Positions 25,281-33,368 of a stretch of 64,000 nucleotides of DNA are shown one piece after another. The stretch comes from AG41 sp035943095 (GTDB taxonomy: Bacteria; Gemmatimonadota; Gemmatimonadetes; Gemmatimonadales; GWC2-71-9): the NCBI GenBank assembly GCA_035943095.1, contig DASZCN010000011.1, positions 1-64,000 of the forward strand. The letters are read 5' to 3'. The position numbers and the translations under genes were made by a program. Below the pieces are notes generated by a model that worked only from the letters and a program-made list of their open reading frames with translations, was not told the DNA's origin and searched no databases. Within the stretch, counting starts at the first letter, position 1; the number at the start of each line of letters is the position of its first letter.

Positions 25281-26528
25281 TCAGAGTTCGGCATACCCTG
25301 ACTGGCGGGACTCCCAGGCGACGCGAAGTGAGATCCCAACGGCCATGAAGCACGCGAGCAGGAACGAGCCGCCGTACGAGAAAAACGGGAGAGGAATACC
25401 GGTGATCGGCAGCAGATTCACGGTCATCCCGACGTTCTCGAGGATATGCGTGAACAGCATGCCGGTCACGCCGAATACGCACAGGCTCGAATAGGGGTCC
25501 GTGGCCCGGCGCGCGATGCGAATCAGGATGAAGATCAGGGCACCGAACAGGGCGAGCGCGACGAGCACGCCCAGAAACCCGAGCTCCTCCCCGACCACAG
25601 AGAAGATGAAGTCCGTGAACTGGGCGGGCAGGAATGCGAGGCGCTTCTGGGGCCCGTGGGTGAACCCCTGCCCGAGGAACCCACCCGACCCGATCGCGAT
25701 CTTCGACTGGATCACATGCCAACCCGTGGCACGCGGGTCCTCGTGCGGGTTCAGGAACGCGAGCAGCCGGTTCTGCTGGTAGGGTGCCAACCGTTGCCAG
25801 AACGGGACGGCAATCACGCCCATGACGAGGTTGGCGAGCATGACCGCGAGCCCCTCCCACACGTACGGTCGCCACCAGATCAAGAGAGCGATCAGCACGA
25901 GGATCCAGGCGCCCCAGGCCACCGTAGAAAACGCGAGCACCAGGCCGATCACGGGGGACCCGAGGAGTATCAGGAGGGACGGCTTGGTGCCGGCCCAGTA
26001 CAGCATGGCGAACAGGATGGCGACGAAGACCATCGAGCTGCCCAAGTCCGGCTGCTTGAACACGAGGAAGCTCGGGATGCCGGCGATGACGCAGGGCGGC
26101 AACAGGTCGCGCAGGGTGGCGGGGGCCTCACGCCGCCCCGCCAGCCAGCGGGCCAGCATCAGTACGACGGAAAGCTTCGCGAGCTCAGCCGGCTGTCCCA
26201 GTCGGACGCTGCCGACCGCGAGCCAAGACCGTTCGCTCGCCGCCGTCCCGGCTCCAACCCCGGCGAACAGAGTCCAGATCAGGATGAGGATCCCAATCCC
26301 GTACGCGTAAGGCGTGGCCCACTCGAGGAGCCGAGGCGACGTGCGGAACGTCAGCACCGTAGCGATGCCGCCAACGGCGAGCCAGATCAGCTGCTTGTGC
26401 CAGATCGTCTCGACGAACGTCGGGACATCGGTCTGCCCCGCCGAGTACAGGGTCGCGAGCCCGTACGCGGCGAGGGCCAGCACAACCGCCACGAGCGGCC
26501 TATCGAGTTCCCGGAGCGGGGGCCGCAT
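25281..26528 (-). CDS. rodA: Rod-shape peptidoglycan glycosyltransferase RodA
   Basis: A 415-residue SEDS-family membrane protein that polymerises lipid II with PBP2 during elongation. About ten membrane helices are visible. Family motifs: SERSWLAVGSVRLGQPAELA, FKQPDLGSSMVF, AFLNPHEDPRATGWHVIQSK with AIGSGGFLGQG, and FTDFIFSVVGEELGFLG, ending in LPFFSYGGSFLL. The ATG lies 29 bases inside the mrdA end, so translation is coupled to its partner transpeptidase. Confidence 0.96.
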   Translation of the reverse strand: MRPPLRELDRPLVAVVLALAAYGLATLYSAGQTDVPTFVETIWHKQLIWLAVGGIATVLTFRTSPRLLEWATPYAYGIGILILIWTLFAGVGAGTAASERSWLAVGSVRLGQPAELAKLSVVLMLARWLAGRREAPATLRDLLPPCVIAGIPSFLVFKQPDLGSSMVFVAILFAMLYWAGTKPSLLILLGSPVIGLVLAFSTVAWGAWILVLIALLIWWRPYVWEGLAVMLANLVMGVIAVPFWQRLAPYQQNRLLAFLNPHEDPRATGWHVIQSKIAIGSGGFLGQGFTHGPQKRLAFLPAQFTDFIFSVVGEELGFLGVLVALALFGALIFILIRIARRATDPYSSLCVFGVTGMLFTHILENVGMTVNLLPITGIPLPFFSYGGSFLLACFMAVGISLRVAWESRQSGYAEL

Positions 26529-28434
26529 GAGCCGTGTGACCGGTGTCGGTGGGTGGCGGTGGAGGCGTCACGCCGCTGTCCGGGGGCGTGATCGTCGTGT
26601 CCTCGGCCGGAGGACCAGGGAGCAGCTGCATGGGGCGCGGAGCGGTGTCCGTGGGCAGCACGATTCGGATGTTGGACGCGACGGTCGTGTCGACGCCGAG
26701 ATAGCGCCCGATCACGCGAGTCACGAGCGGGGCGACGTACGGCCCCTCGCGCGCGAATTCGACGATCGCTCCGACGACGATCTCGGGCTTCTCGGCCGGG
26801 GCAAAACCGATGAACCATCCGTGCGCCGGACCGTGCGGATTCTGGGCGGTGCCGGTCTTCCCGGCAATCGCAATGCTGCCCCCGAAGCGCGCCGCGCCTC
26901 GAGCCGTCCCACGCTCGACGACGCTGATCATCGCCTGCCGCAGGCCGGCGAGCTGGTCCGGCGCGAGCCCGAGGGTTAGCGCGGGTCCCGCGGTGGGGCG
27001 CACCACGTAGGGCGCGCGGGCGCGGCCGTCGCTCGCGAGCATCTGGTAGAACCGCACCATGTTCACGAGCGTCTGGGAGTTCTCCCCCTGACCGATGGCC
27101 AGGTTGAGCGTGACGGCGGACGTCCAGCGGCGGGGGCCGTACACTCGATCGTAGTAGTCGGTCCCGGTGGGGAACAGCGCGGTCTTTTCATCCGGTAAAT
27201 CGATCCCCGTGGGCGAGCGGAAGCCGAGGGCGGTGGCGTCCTCGAGCAGCGAGGTGAGGCCGAGCTTCAACCCCAGCTGGTAGAAGTAGACGTCGCAGCT
27301 CTGCGCAATCGCATCGGCGAGGGCCAGATCGCCGTGGCCCCTCCCATCCCAGCAACGGAAGAAGCGGTTGCCGTACTGCAATCCGCCGCGACAGGGGATC
27401 GGCATGTGCGAGTGCAGCGTGACGATGCCGCGCTTGAGCGCCATCGCCGCCACGGCGAGTTTCCAGGTCGACCCGGGCGGGTACCGTCCCTTGATCGTCC
27501 GGTCGAAGAGGGGGTGCGCTTCGCTCTCGTTCAAGCGGCGCCAGTACTCCGGGTCCACGCCCCCAACGAACGCGTTCGGGTCGTACCCTGGCGCACTGTA
27601 TAAGGCGAGGATCTCCCCGCTATTCGGGTTCATCGCGAGCACCGCGCCGCGTTGGCCTGCCGGGAAGATCTGAGCGATGTAACGCTGCAGGTCGAGGTCG
27701 ATGGTCGTGTGGAGCGGCTTGCCCGGCACCGGCGCGAGGCGCGTGGCCGGTGGAGCCTCCCGGATCACGTGCCCCAGGGCACTCACTTCCACGAAGCGCA
27801 CGCCGTCGAAGCCTCGCAGCGAGTCGTCGTACTCGCGCTCGAGACCATCCTTGCCGAGCAGCCCACCCAGCCGCACCGCCGCGACGCGCTGTTGCGAGCG
27901 CTCGGCCTCGGTGAGCTCACCGACGTATCCCACGAGGTGGGCCGCCAGCGAGCTGTCCGGGTAGTGCCGCTTGGGCTCGGGCTGGATCAGCAAGCCCGGA
28001 AACAGCAGGCGCCGCTCTTCCAGGGCCGAGACCACCTCGAACGTGGCGCTCGGAAGCACCGCGATCGGCAGGTAGGGCGTCCGGCGATAGCGAGTCAAGA
28101 CACGCTCGATCGCCTGGCTGTCGAGCTTTACGATCGGCGCCAGACGGCGCAGCGTCGCGCGCAGCGAGTCTTGATCCGTCGCCGGCAGGAGCGAGACGGT
28201 GTAGCCGGTCACGTTCTCGGCGAGGATCTTGCCGTTCCGGTCGGTGATGATCCCGCGGGGCGCCGGCAGTGGAATGGGCCGCAGCCGGTTGGTCTCGGAT
28301 TGAAGCTGAAACGCGGAGTGCTCGAGGATCTGCGTCCGGAAGAATACGATCACGAGCGCGGCCAGCGCGCCCCACACGACTCCGCGCACGACGCGCAGCC
28401 GCCGCTCGAGCAGGTGCGGGTGGAACGTGCTCAT
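26500..28434 (-). CDS. mrdA: Penicillin-binding protein 2 (elongasome transpeptidase)
   Basis: A 644-residue class B PBP that cross-links peptidoglycan beside RodA. One N-terminal membrane anchor (VVWGALAALVIVFFRTQIL), the non-penicillin-binding domain with PAPRGIITDRNGKILAEN, then the transpeptidase: catalytic serine in PGSTWK (about 320), SCD in AIAQSCDVYFYQLG and KTG in IAGKTGTAQNPHGPAHGW. The C-terminus is a Pro/Thr-rich tail with PPPPPTDTG. The start is the ATG at 28434, overlapping the mreD stop; an open frame extends further but is not PBP-like. Confidence 0.95.
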   Translation of the reverse strand: MSTFHPHLLERRLRVVRGVVWGALAALVIVFFRTQILEHSAFQLQSETNRLRPIPLPAPRGIITDRNGKILAENVTGYTVSLLPATDQDSLRATLRRLAPIVKLDSQAIERVLTRYRRTPYLPIAVLPSATFEVVSALEERRLLFPGLLIQPEPKRHYPDSSLAAHLVGYVGELTEAERSQQRVAAVRLGGLLGKDGLEREYDDSLRGFDGVRFVEVSALGHVIREAPPATRLAPVPGKPLHTTIDLDLQRYIAQIFPAGQRGAVLAMNPNSGEILALYSAPGYDPNAFVGGVDPEYWRRLNESEAHPLFDRTIKGRYPPGSTWKLAVAAMALKRGIVTLHSHMPIPCRGGLQYGNRFFRCWDGRGHGDLALADAIAQSCDVYFYQLGLKLGLTSLLEDATALGFRSPTGIDLPDEKTALFPTGTDYYDRVYGPRRWTSAVTLNLAIGQGENSQTLVNMVRFYQMLASDGRARAPYVVRPTAGPALTLGLAPDQLAGLRQAMISVVERGTARGAARFGGSIAIAGKTGTAQNPHGPAHGWFIGFAPAEKPEIVVGAIVEFAREGPYVAPLVTRVIGRYLGVDTTVASNIRIVLPTDTAPRPMQLLPGPPAEDTTITPPDSGVTPPPPPTDTGHTAHAAPAPGTR

Positions 28435-28931
28435 GTCGCGTCGCTCAGGCGGATCGCGAGGTGGCGCCCGAACAGCCAGAGGACGAGCACGCCCGCCACG
28501 GCCGTCGTGAGACTCTGAATCGGCGACCACACGAGCAGCTCCCAGCCCAGCAAGCCGCCCTTGAGCTTCCCGGATGCGAGGGCCACCGCCAGGTTGCGGA
28601 ACCACGTGCCGGCGAAAAAGAGGCACCCATTCACGAACAGGTTCTCCGCGAAGAACACTGCCTTGCTCCAAGAGGAGAGATACCCCACGAGCGTGTGCGC
28701 GAGCGCCCCTGCCCCGAAGGACGCGGGCGTCAACGCGTCGCGCACGAGGCCCACGAGAAAACCGGCAGCCGCGCTGGGTCCGGGCCGGGCTCGGATCGTA
28801 TAGATCAGGAGCGCGAGGAGCAGGAAGTCCGGCGCCACCCGGTCGTCCCCGAGCCGGCCGCGCAGCGAGAATTGCAGCACGACCAGCACGCCGAGGATGA
28901 CGTAGAAGCGGTACTTGTCGGTCCGCCTCAC
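28431..28931 (-). CDS. mreD: Rod shape-determining membrane protein MreD
   Basis: A 166-residue polytopic protein (about five membrane helices) with family features FLLLALLIYTIRARPGPSAA and GFLVGLVRDALTPASFGAGAL. MreD joins MreC and the RodA-PBP2 pair in the inner membrane. Overlaps of 4 bases with both mreC and mrdA show operon coupling. MreD is poorly conserved, so the call rests partly on position. Confidence 0.85.
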   Translation of the reverse strand: MRRTDKYRFYVILGVLVVLQFSLRGRLGDDRVAPDFLLLALLIYTIRARPGPSAAAGFLVGLVRDALTPASFGAGALAHTLVGYLSSWSKAVFFAENLFVNGCLFFAGTWFRNLAVALASGKLKGGLLGWELLVWSPIQSLTTAVAGVLVLWLFGRHLAIRLSDAT

Positions 28932-29821
28932 GGCTTTTCCCCGGTTCCGCTCCCACCGTCCCCGACTCCTCCGCCGCTCCCGCTGCCCGATTCGAAGACC
29001 GAGCGCAGGTCACTGCGGGTGGGCGGCCCGGTGAGGATCATGACGTGGCTCACCGCCGCCGGTTGTACAGCGGGTCGGATGAGATAGGTCCGCTCCCACC
29101 CCTCGGCCTCTGCCGCCACCCCCACGACTGTCCCGATCGGGATGCCACGTGGGAGCACTCCACCCAGTCCCGACGTGAGAATCAGGGTTCCATTAGGAAC
29201 CAACTGTCGATAGGCTACGCCCTGCAGCTCGAGCAGCCAAACCCGCGGTCCCTCGGTACCGTGCGGCGCGACGATGCCATACACGCTCCCGTCCGCCGCC
29301 ATGGCGCTGGCCCGGAAGTCGGGATGCGCCCAGGTGACCACGACGCCCGATTGGGCATCCACCGAGCTCACGATGCCGACGAGCCCCTCGGGACTCACGA
29401 CCGCCGTGAGGGGCTTCACTCCCTGCTTTTTACCGGCCGAGATGATGAACGTGAGGTTACCGCTCGGCTCCGGCTCGTGCAGGACCTCGGCCGGGATGTA
29501 GCCTCCGGAGAGTCGCTGGCCCAGACCCAGGAGGCCTCGGAGGCGGACGTTTTCCCCGCGCAGCTCCGACAGGAAGGTGGCGGCCAAGGTCGCGGAATCG
29601 CGCTGCGCCACCACGATCTGATAGCGCAACAGCGACGCGGAGAGGAGCTCGGTCTTCTCTTGCAGCGTGAGAAACGGGGCCAGCACCGTCTGGCGCAGCC
29701 CGCGCGCCAGGGGATCGCGGACGCGCTCGGGCAAACTCATCGCGGCGACCGACAGCAGGACGCACCCGATAAAGGCGAGCGTATCGGCGCGCGACGCGTA
29801 GCGGTCCGCTCCGAGCACCAT
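28928..29821 (-). CDS. mreC: Rod shape-determining protein MreC
   Basis: A 297-residue periplasmic scaffold with an N-terminal membrane helix (TLAFIGCVLLSVAAMSL), a short coiled coil (about 60-100, with ENVRLRGLLGL) and two beta-barrel-like domains containing VVSPEGLVGIVSSVDAQSG and LILTSGLGGVLPRGIPIGTV. The C-terminus is a Gly/Ser-rich tail (SGSGSGGGVGDGG) encoded by C-rich low-complexity DNA. MreC links MreB filaments to PBP2. It starts 4 bases after mreB. Confidence 0.94.
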   Translation of the reverse strand: MVLGADRYASRADTLAFIGCVLLSVAAMSLPERVRDPLARGLRQTVLAPFLTLQEKTELLSASLLRYQIVVAQRDSATLAATFLSELRGENVRLRGLLGLGQRLSGGYIPAEVLHEPEPSGNLTFIISAGKKQGVKPLTAVVSPEGLVGIVSSVDAQSGVVVTWAHPDFRASAMAADGSVYGIVAPHGTEGPRVWLLELQGVAYRQLVPNGTLILTSGLGGVLPRGIPIGTVVGVAAEAEGWERTYLIRPAVQPAAVSHVMILTGPPTRSDLRSVFESGSGSGGGVGDGGSGTGEKP

Positions 29822-29825
29822 CGGA

Positions 29826-30869
29826 TCAGGTGGTCAGGACGTTGCGGTATTTCTCCGGGTCGTCGAGGATCCGTCCGGTCCCCCGCACGACGCAGGTCAT
29901 CGGGTCCTCGTCGAGGTGGATCGGCAGGCCCGTCTCCTGTTGCAGCAACACGTCCAGGCCGCGGATCAGCGCGCCCCCGCCCGTCATCACAATCCCGCGG
30001 TCCACGATGTCCGACGCCAGCTCCGGCGGCGTGATCTCGAGCGCGCGCCGCACGGCGTCCACGATCTGCTGGATCGGCTCCTGCACCGCCTCCCGAATCT
30101 CACTCGAGTGCACGCGGACGATCTTCGGGATGCCCGAGACGAGGTCGCGCCCCTTCACCTCCATCTCGCGCTCTTCCCCGACCGGCGCGGCAGACCCGAT
30201 CTGAATCTTGATCTGCTCTGCGGTGGGCTCGCCGATCAGGAGGTTGTAATTCTTGCGCATGAACTGCACGATCGCCTGGTCCAGCTCGTCGCCGCCCGTG
30301 CGGATGGACGTGTCCGAGACGATGCCCGACAGGGCGATCACGGCGATCTCCGTCGTGCCGCCGCCGATATCGATCACCATGTTGCCGGTCGGCGTCTCGA
30401 CCGGGAGGCCCACGCCGATCGCGGCAGCCATGGGCTCGGCGACCATGTAGACTTCCTTCGCACCCGCCGACTGCGCCGAATCCCGCACCGCCCGCTTCTC
30501 CACCTCGGTGATGCCGGATGGCACGCACACGATCACCTTGGGCTTCACGCGGAACAGGTGGCGGTCGATGATGGTCTTCAGGAAGAAACGCAGCATCTTT
30601 TCGGTCACGTCGAAGTCGGCGATCACGCCGTCCTTCAGCGGTCGCACCGCGAGGATCCCATCCGGCGTCCGGCCGAGCATCCGTTTGGCTTCGAGCCCGA
30701 TGCCCTTGATTTTCCCCGTCGCCTTTTCGATCGCGACGACCGAGGGCTCGTTCAACACGATGCCCTCGCCCTTCACGTAGATCAGGGTGTTCGCGGTGCC
30801 CAGATCCACGGCGATTTCATTCGCCGGGCTCCAGGCTCCAAGCTTGAAATTCGGCCAGCGTAGGGGCAC
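29826..30869 (-). CDS. mreB: Actin-like cell-shape protein MreB
   Basis: A 347-residue bacterial actin that guides elongation. ATPase motifs: IAVDLGTANTLIYVKGEG (phosphate 1), AEPMAAAIGVGLPV, GNMVIDIGGGTTEIAVI (phosphate 2), the helix RTGGDELDQAIV and adenosine motif RGIVMTGGGALIRGL. The start is GTG at 30869, giving MPLRWPNFKLGAWSPANEI, about ten residues longer than usual before the conserved strand; no ATG is available. An open frame runs far upstream on this strand but is an artefact of the antisense flavoprotein gene. A promoter lies about 50 bases upstream. Confidence 0.95.
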   Translation of the reverse strand: MPLRWPNFKLGAWSPANEIAVDLGTANTLIYVKGEGIVLNEPSVVAIEKATGKIKGIGLEAKRMLGRTPDGILAVRPLKDGVIADFDVTEKMLRFFLKTIIDRHLFRVKPKVIVCVPSGITEVEKRAVRDSAQSAGAKEVYMVAEPMAAAIGVGLPVETPTGNMVIDIGGGTTEIAVIALSGIVSDTSIRTGGDELDQAIVQFMRKNYNLLIGEPTAEQIKIQIGSAAPVGEEREMEVKGRDLVSGIPKIVRVHSSEIREAVQEPIQQIVDAVRRALEITPPELASDIVDRGIVMTGGGALIRGLDVLLQQETGLPIHLDEDPMTCVVRGTGRILDDPEKYRNVLTT

Positions 30870-30921
30870 AGGGGCACGAAGTCGTTGTGAAAGTGGTCGG
30901 GCGGGCGCGCGCGAGCGCCTC

Positions 30922-30950
30922 AAGCTAATGAAAAGCGTAACTTCAAGCAA
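30922..30950 (-). promoter_or_regulatory. Candidate promoter for the mreB-mreC-mreD-mrdA-rodA operon
   Basis: Minus strand: TTGCTT (30950-30945), 17-base spacer, TAGCTT (30927-30922), about 52 bases before the mreB GTG. It is divergent to the ferredoxin promoter, the two -35 boxes being 9 bases apart. Confidence 0.45.
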
Positions 30951-30959
30951 GGCTGATGC

Positions 30960-30988
30960 TTGACGGCTCTTTCGCCGGCGGCTACCGT
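30960..30988 (+). promoter_or_regulatory. Candidate leaderless promoter for ferredoxin
   Basis: TTGACG (30960-30965), 17-base spacer, TACCGT (30983-30988), and 6 bases to the ATG at 30995. The spacing implies a leaderless transcript, as at dusB. Confidence 0.5.
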
Positions 30989-30994
30989 TCGCCC

Positions 30995-31198
30995 ATGCGA
31001 CGCGCGCAGACCCCGTCCGAGATCGCGGTGGTGGACCTTCGGGTGTGCGACCGCTGCGGTCTCTGCCTGCCGTTGTGCCCGCCCGAAGCGATTCACCTGG
31101 AGCTCGCCGATCTGGTAGTGGATCGTGAAGCCTGCACCGGCTGCCGCAAGTGCATCGCTCCATGCCCGGTAGGCGCGCTGGCGATGGCAGCCGCGTGA
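30995..31198 (+). CDS. Two-cluster [4Fe-4S] ferredoxin
   Basis: A 67-residue ferredoxin with two cluster-binding sets, CDRCGLCLPLCPPEAI and CTGCRKCIAPCPVGAL, and little else. I start at the ATG at 30995 because the promoter above ends there; a frame-open ATG exists at 30956. Its TGA overlaps the GTG of the flavoprotein gene (GTGA). Archaeal geranylgeranyl reductases take electrons from ferredoxin (established), so this protein is the likely donor to its neighbour. Confidence 0.93.
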   Translation: MRRAQTPSEIAVVDLRVCDRCGLCLPLCPPEAIHLELADLVVDREACTGCRKCIAPCPVGALAMAAA

Positions 31199-32379
31199 TA
31201 CGCGACACCGATGTGCTGGTCATTGGTGCGGGTCCGGCCGGCGCCGTCGCCGCGCTTGAAGCGAAGCGCGCCGCGCCAGCGCTCGATGTGGTGTTGCTCG
31301 AGCGCGACGCCCTCGTTGGTTCTCCGGTGCGGTGTGCCGAGGGCGTAGGCGACGCCGGGTTGCACGAGTTCGCGGACCCGGCTGGGGGGAAGGCACCGTG
31401 GGTCGCGCGCAAGATCACCCGCGTGATCTTCCTTGCGCCGGACGACACCGAAGTCAAGGTGGCCGAGCGCGACGTGGGCTGGATTCTCGATCGCACGCGA
31501 TTCGACGCGTTTCTGGCCGCACGCGCGGCGAGCGAGGGCGTCGAGGTGCTGGTCGGCACCGAGGCTGCGGGCATGGATCGGCTGGCCGATGGTCGTTGGC
31601 AGGTACGCCTGCGCGGCGTTCCCGGCGACGACGCCATGCGCGCGCGCATGGTGATCGGCGCGGACGGCGTCGAGGCCATGGTCGGCCGCTGGGCGGGCCT
31701 CGACACCCGCGTACCAGCCCGGGACATGGAGTCGTGCGCGCAATACGTGCTGCGGGGGATCGACTTCGATCCCGACGCCATCTACCTGCAGTTCGGGCGT
31801 GGCATCGCCCCTGGGGGCTACGCATGGGTCTTCCCCCGCGCACCAGGGGTCGCGAACGTCGGCCTCGGCCTCGTCGCTCTGAAAGCCGACGGCCGGAACG
31901 CCCAGGAATACCTGGATGCCTGGATCGCGCGCCGTTACCCTGGCGCGGAACGGGTCGGCTACACGGTTGGCGGCGTCATCACGCATACCACGATCAGGCA
32001 GACCTACACGGATGGCGTGCTCGTCGCCGGGGACGCCGCGCACATGATCAACCCCCTGTCAGGCGGCGGCATCGTCAACGCCATGAAGGCCGGCCGTCTG
32101 GCGGGCCGCGCCGCAGCGGGCGCGGTCTGCGCGGGGGATACGAGCGCGCCGCGCCTGTCGGCCTACCACAGCGACTGGATGAGGCTGCTCGGCGATGACC
32201 ACCTCAAGTATTACCGCATCAAGCAGGCGCTCGAGGACCTGGACGATGGGTTCTTCAATTCCCTGGCACGGACCGTGAATGCCATCCCGCGCGAGAAGCG
32301 GACCTTGGGTCGGATTTTTGCGCAGGCGCTGGTACGACATCCGCAGCTGATTCCGGTGGCGGCGCGGTTCTTCATGTGA
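31195..32379 (+). CDS. Geranylgeranyl-reductase-family flavoprotein
   Basis: A 394-residue FAD enzyme. The dinucleotide fold reads DVLVIGAGPAGAVAALEAKR, then SPVRCAEGVGDAGLHEF (a CAEG segment typical of the archaeal GGR branch), RTRFDAFLAARAASEGVEV, a GADGVEAMVGRW segment and VAGDAAHMINPLSGGGIVNA. Members hydrogenate polyprenyl chains of archaeal lipids, chlorophyll or menaquinone (MenJ). In a bacterium without photosynthesis genes nearby, menaquinone or another isoprenoid is the best guess. The start is GTG within the ferredoxin stop. Confidence 0.88.
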   Translation: MIRDTDVLVIGAGPAGAVAALEAKRAAPALDVVLLERDALVGSPVRCAEGVGDAGLHEFADPAGGKAPWVARKITRVIFLAPDDTEVKVAERDVGWILDRTRFDAFLAARAASEGVEVLVGTEAAGMDRLADGRWQVRLRGVPGDDAMRARMVIGADGVEAMVGRWAGLDTRVPARDMESCAQYVLRGIDFDPDAIYLQFGRGIAPGGYAWVFPRAPGVANVGLGLVALKADGRNAQEYLDAWIARRYPGAERVGYTVGGVITHTTIRQTYTDGVLVAGDAAHMINPLSGGGIVNAMKAGRLAGRAAAGAVCAGDTSAPRLSAYHSDWMRLLGDDHLKYYRIKQALEDLDDGFFNSLARTVNAIPREKRTLGRIFAQALVRHPQLIPVAARFFM

Positions 32380-32383
32380 AACA

Positions 32384-32452
32384 GGGAGAGGGGAAGAGGG
32401 AGAGGTACCTTTGGGTGCATCGGAGGGTACCGCTCCCCGCTCCCTGCTCCCG
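32384..32452. repeat. Two period-7 GGGAGC-type repeats before fabI
   Basis: GGGAGAG GGGAAGA GGGAGAG at 32384-32404 and, in the opposite sense, GCTCCCC GCTCCCT GCTCCCG at 32432-32452, separated by a segment with two GGTACC palindromes. They could pair as an imperfect hairpin. The same GGGAGC heptamer occurs inside cmk and aroA. Confidence 0.65.
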
Positions 32453-32465
32453 TTAAGGGAGAGTG

Positions 32466-33368
32466 ATGCTCAGCATCGACCTGAGAGGCAAACGAGCACT
32501 GGTGGCAGGCGTCGCTGACGACGCCGGGTACGGCTTCGCGATCGCGAAGGCGCTGGCCGAAGCCGGCGCCACCGTTTGTACGGGCACCTGGCCGCCGGCG
32601 CTCAACATCTTCCTCAACCTGCTCGAGCGGGGGAAGATCGACGACTCGCGCCGCATGCCGGACGGCTCCCTGCTCCAATTCGAGAAGATCTATCCCCTGG
32701 ACGCCGCGTACGATGCCCTGACGGACGCGCCGGAGGAGATCCGGAGCAACAAGCGCTACAAGGACGTGGGCGACTTCTCCGTGGCGGGGCTGGCGCAACG
32801 GATGGTACAGGATTTCGGCGATCGACCACTCGATATCGTTGTCCACTCGCTCGCCAACGGGCCTGAAGTGAAGAAGCCGCTCCTCGAAACGAGCCGCACC
32901 GGATACCTCACCGCCGTGAGCGTGAGCGCGTATTCCCTCGTCTCACTGGTGGCGCGCCTCGGTCCCCTCACGCGCTCGGGCGGGTCCTTCCTCTCCCTCA
33001 CGTACATGGCGAGCGAGCGCGTGGTCCCGGGCTATGGTGGCGGCATGTCGTCCGCGAAAGCGGCCCTCGAGAGCGATACGCGCACGCTCGCGTTCGAAGC
33101 GGGGCGCAAACACGGCATTCGCGTCAACACGATTTCGGCTGGACCGCTCGCGTCCCGGGCCGCGAGCGCGATCGGCAAGATCGAGCGGATGGTCGAGTAC
33201 TACGCGGCGAATGCCCCGCTCACTGAGCCTCTGACCGCTCGGGAAGTAGGCACGACCGCGGCGTTTCTCGCGAGTCCCCTGGGAAGCGGCATCACAGGGA
33301 CGACGATCTATGTGGACAAAGGCTACCATGCGATGGGAGCAGCGGTGGCGACGGGGAATGTCCTTTAG
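32466..33368 (+). CDS. fabI: Enoyl-ACP reductase (NADH), long FabI
   Basis: A 300-residue short-chain dehydrogenase-like reductase completing the fatty-acid elongation cycle. Features: GKRALVAGVADDAGYGFAIA (cofactor site), DIVVHSLANGPEVKKPLLET, and the catalytic Tyr...Lys pair in YMASERVVPGYGGGMSSAKA, ending GTTIYVDKGYHAMG. The insertion between 40 and 100 (LLERGKIDDSRRMPDGSLLQ) is that of the plant/chlamydial long FabI class, explaining 300 instead of 260 residues. AGGGAGAG precedes the ATG at 32466; a GTG lies 3 bases earlier. It ends overlapping the convergent deacetylase by 4 bases. Confidence 0.94.
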   Translation: MLSIDLRGKRALVAGVADDAGYGFAIAKALAEAGATVCTGTWPPALNIFLNLLERGKIDDSRRMPDGSLLQFEKIYPLDAAYDALTDAPEEIRSNKRYKDVGDFSVAGLAQRMVQDFGDRPLDIVVHSLANGPEVKKPLLETSRTGYLTAVSVSAYSLVSLVARLGPLTRSGGSFLSLTYMASERVVPGYGGGMSSAKAALESDTRTLAFEAGRKHGIRVNTISAGPLASRAASAIGKIERMVEYYAANAPLTEPLTAREVGTTAAFLASPLGSGITGTTIYVDKGYHAMGAAVATGNVL

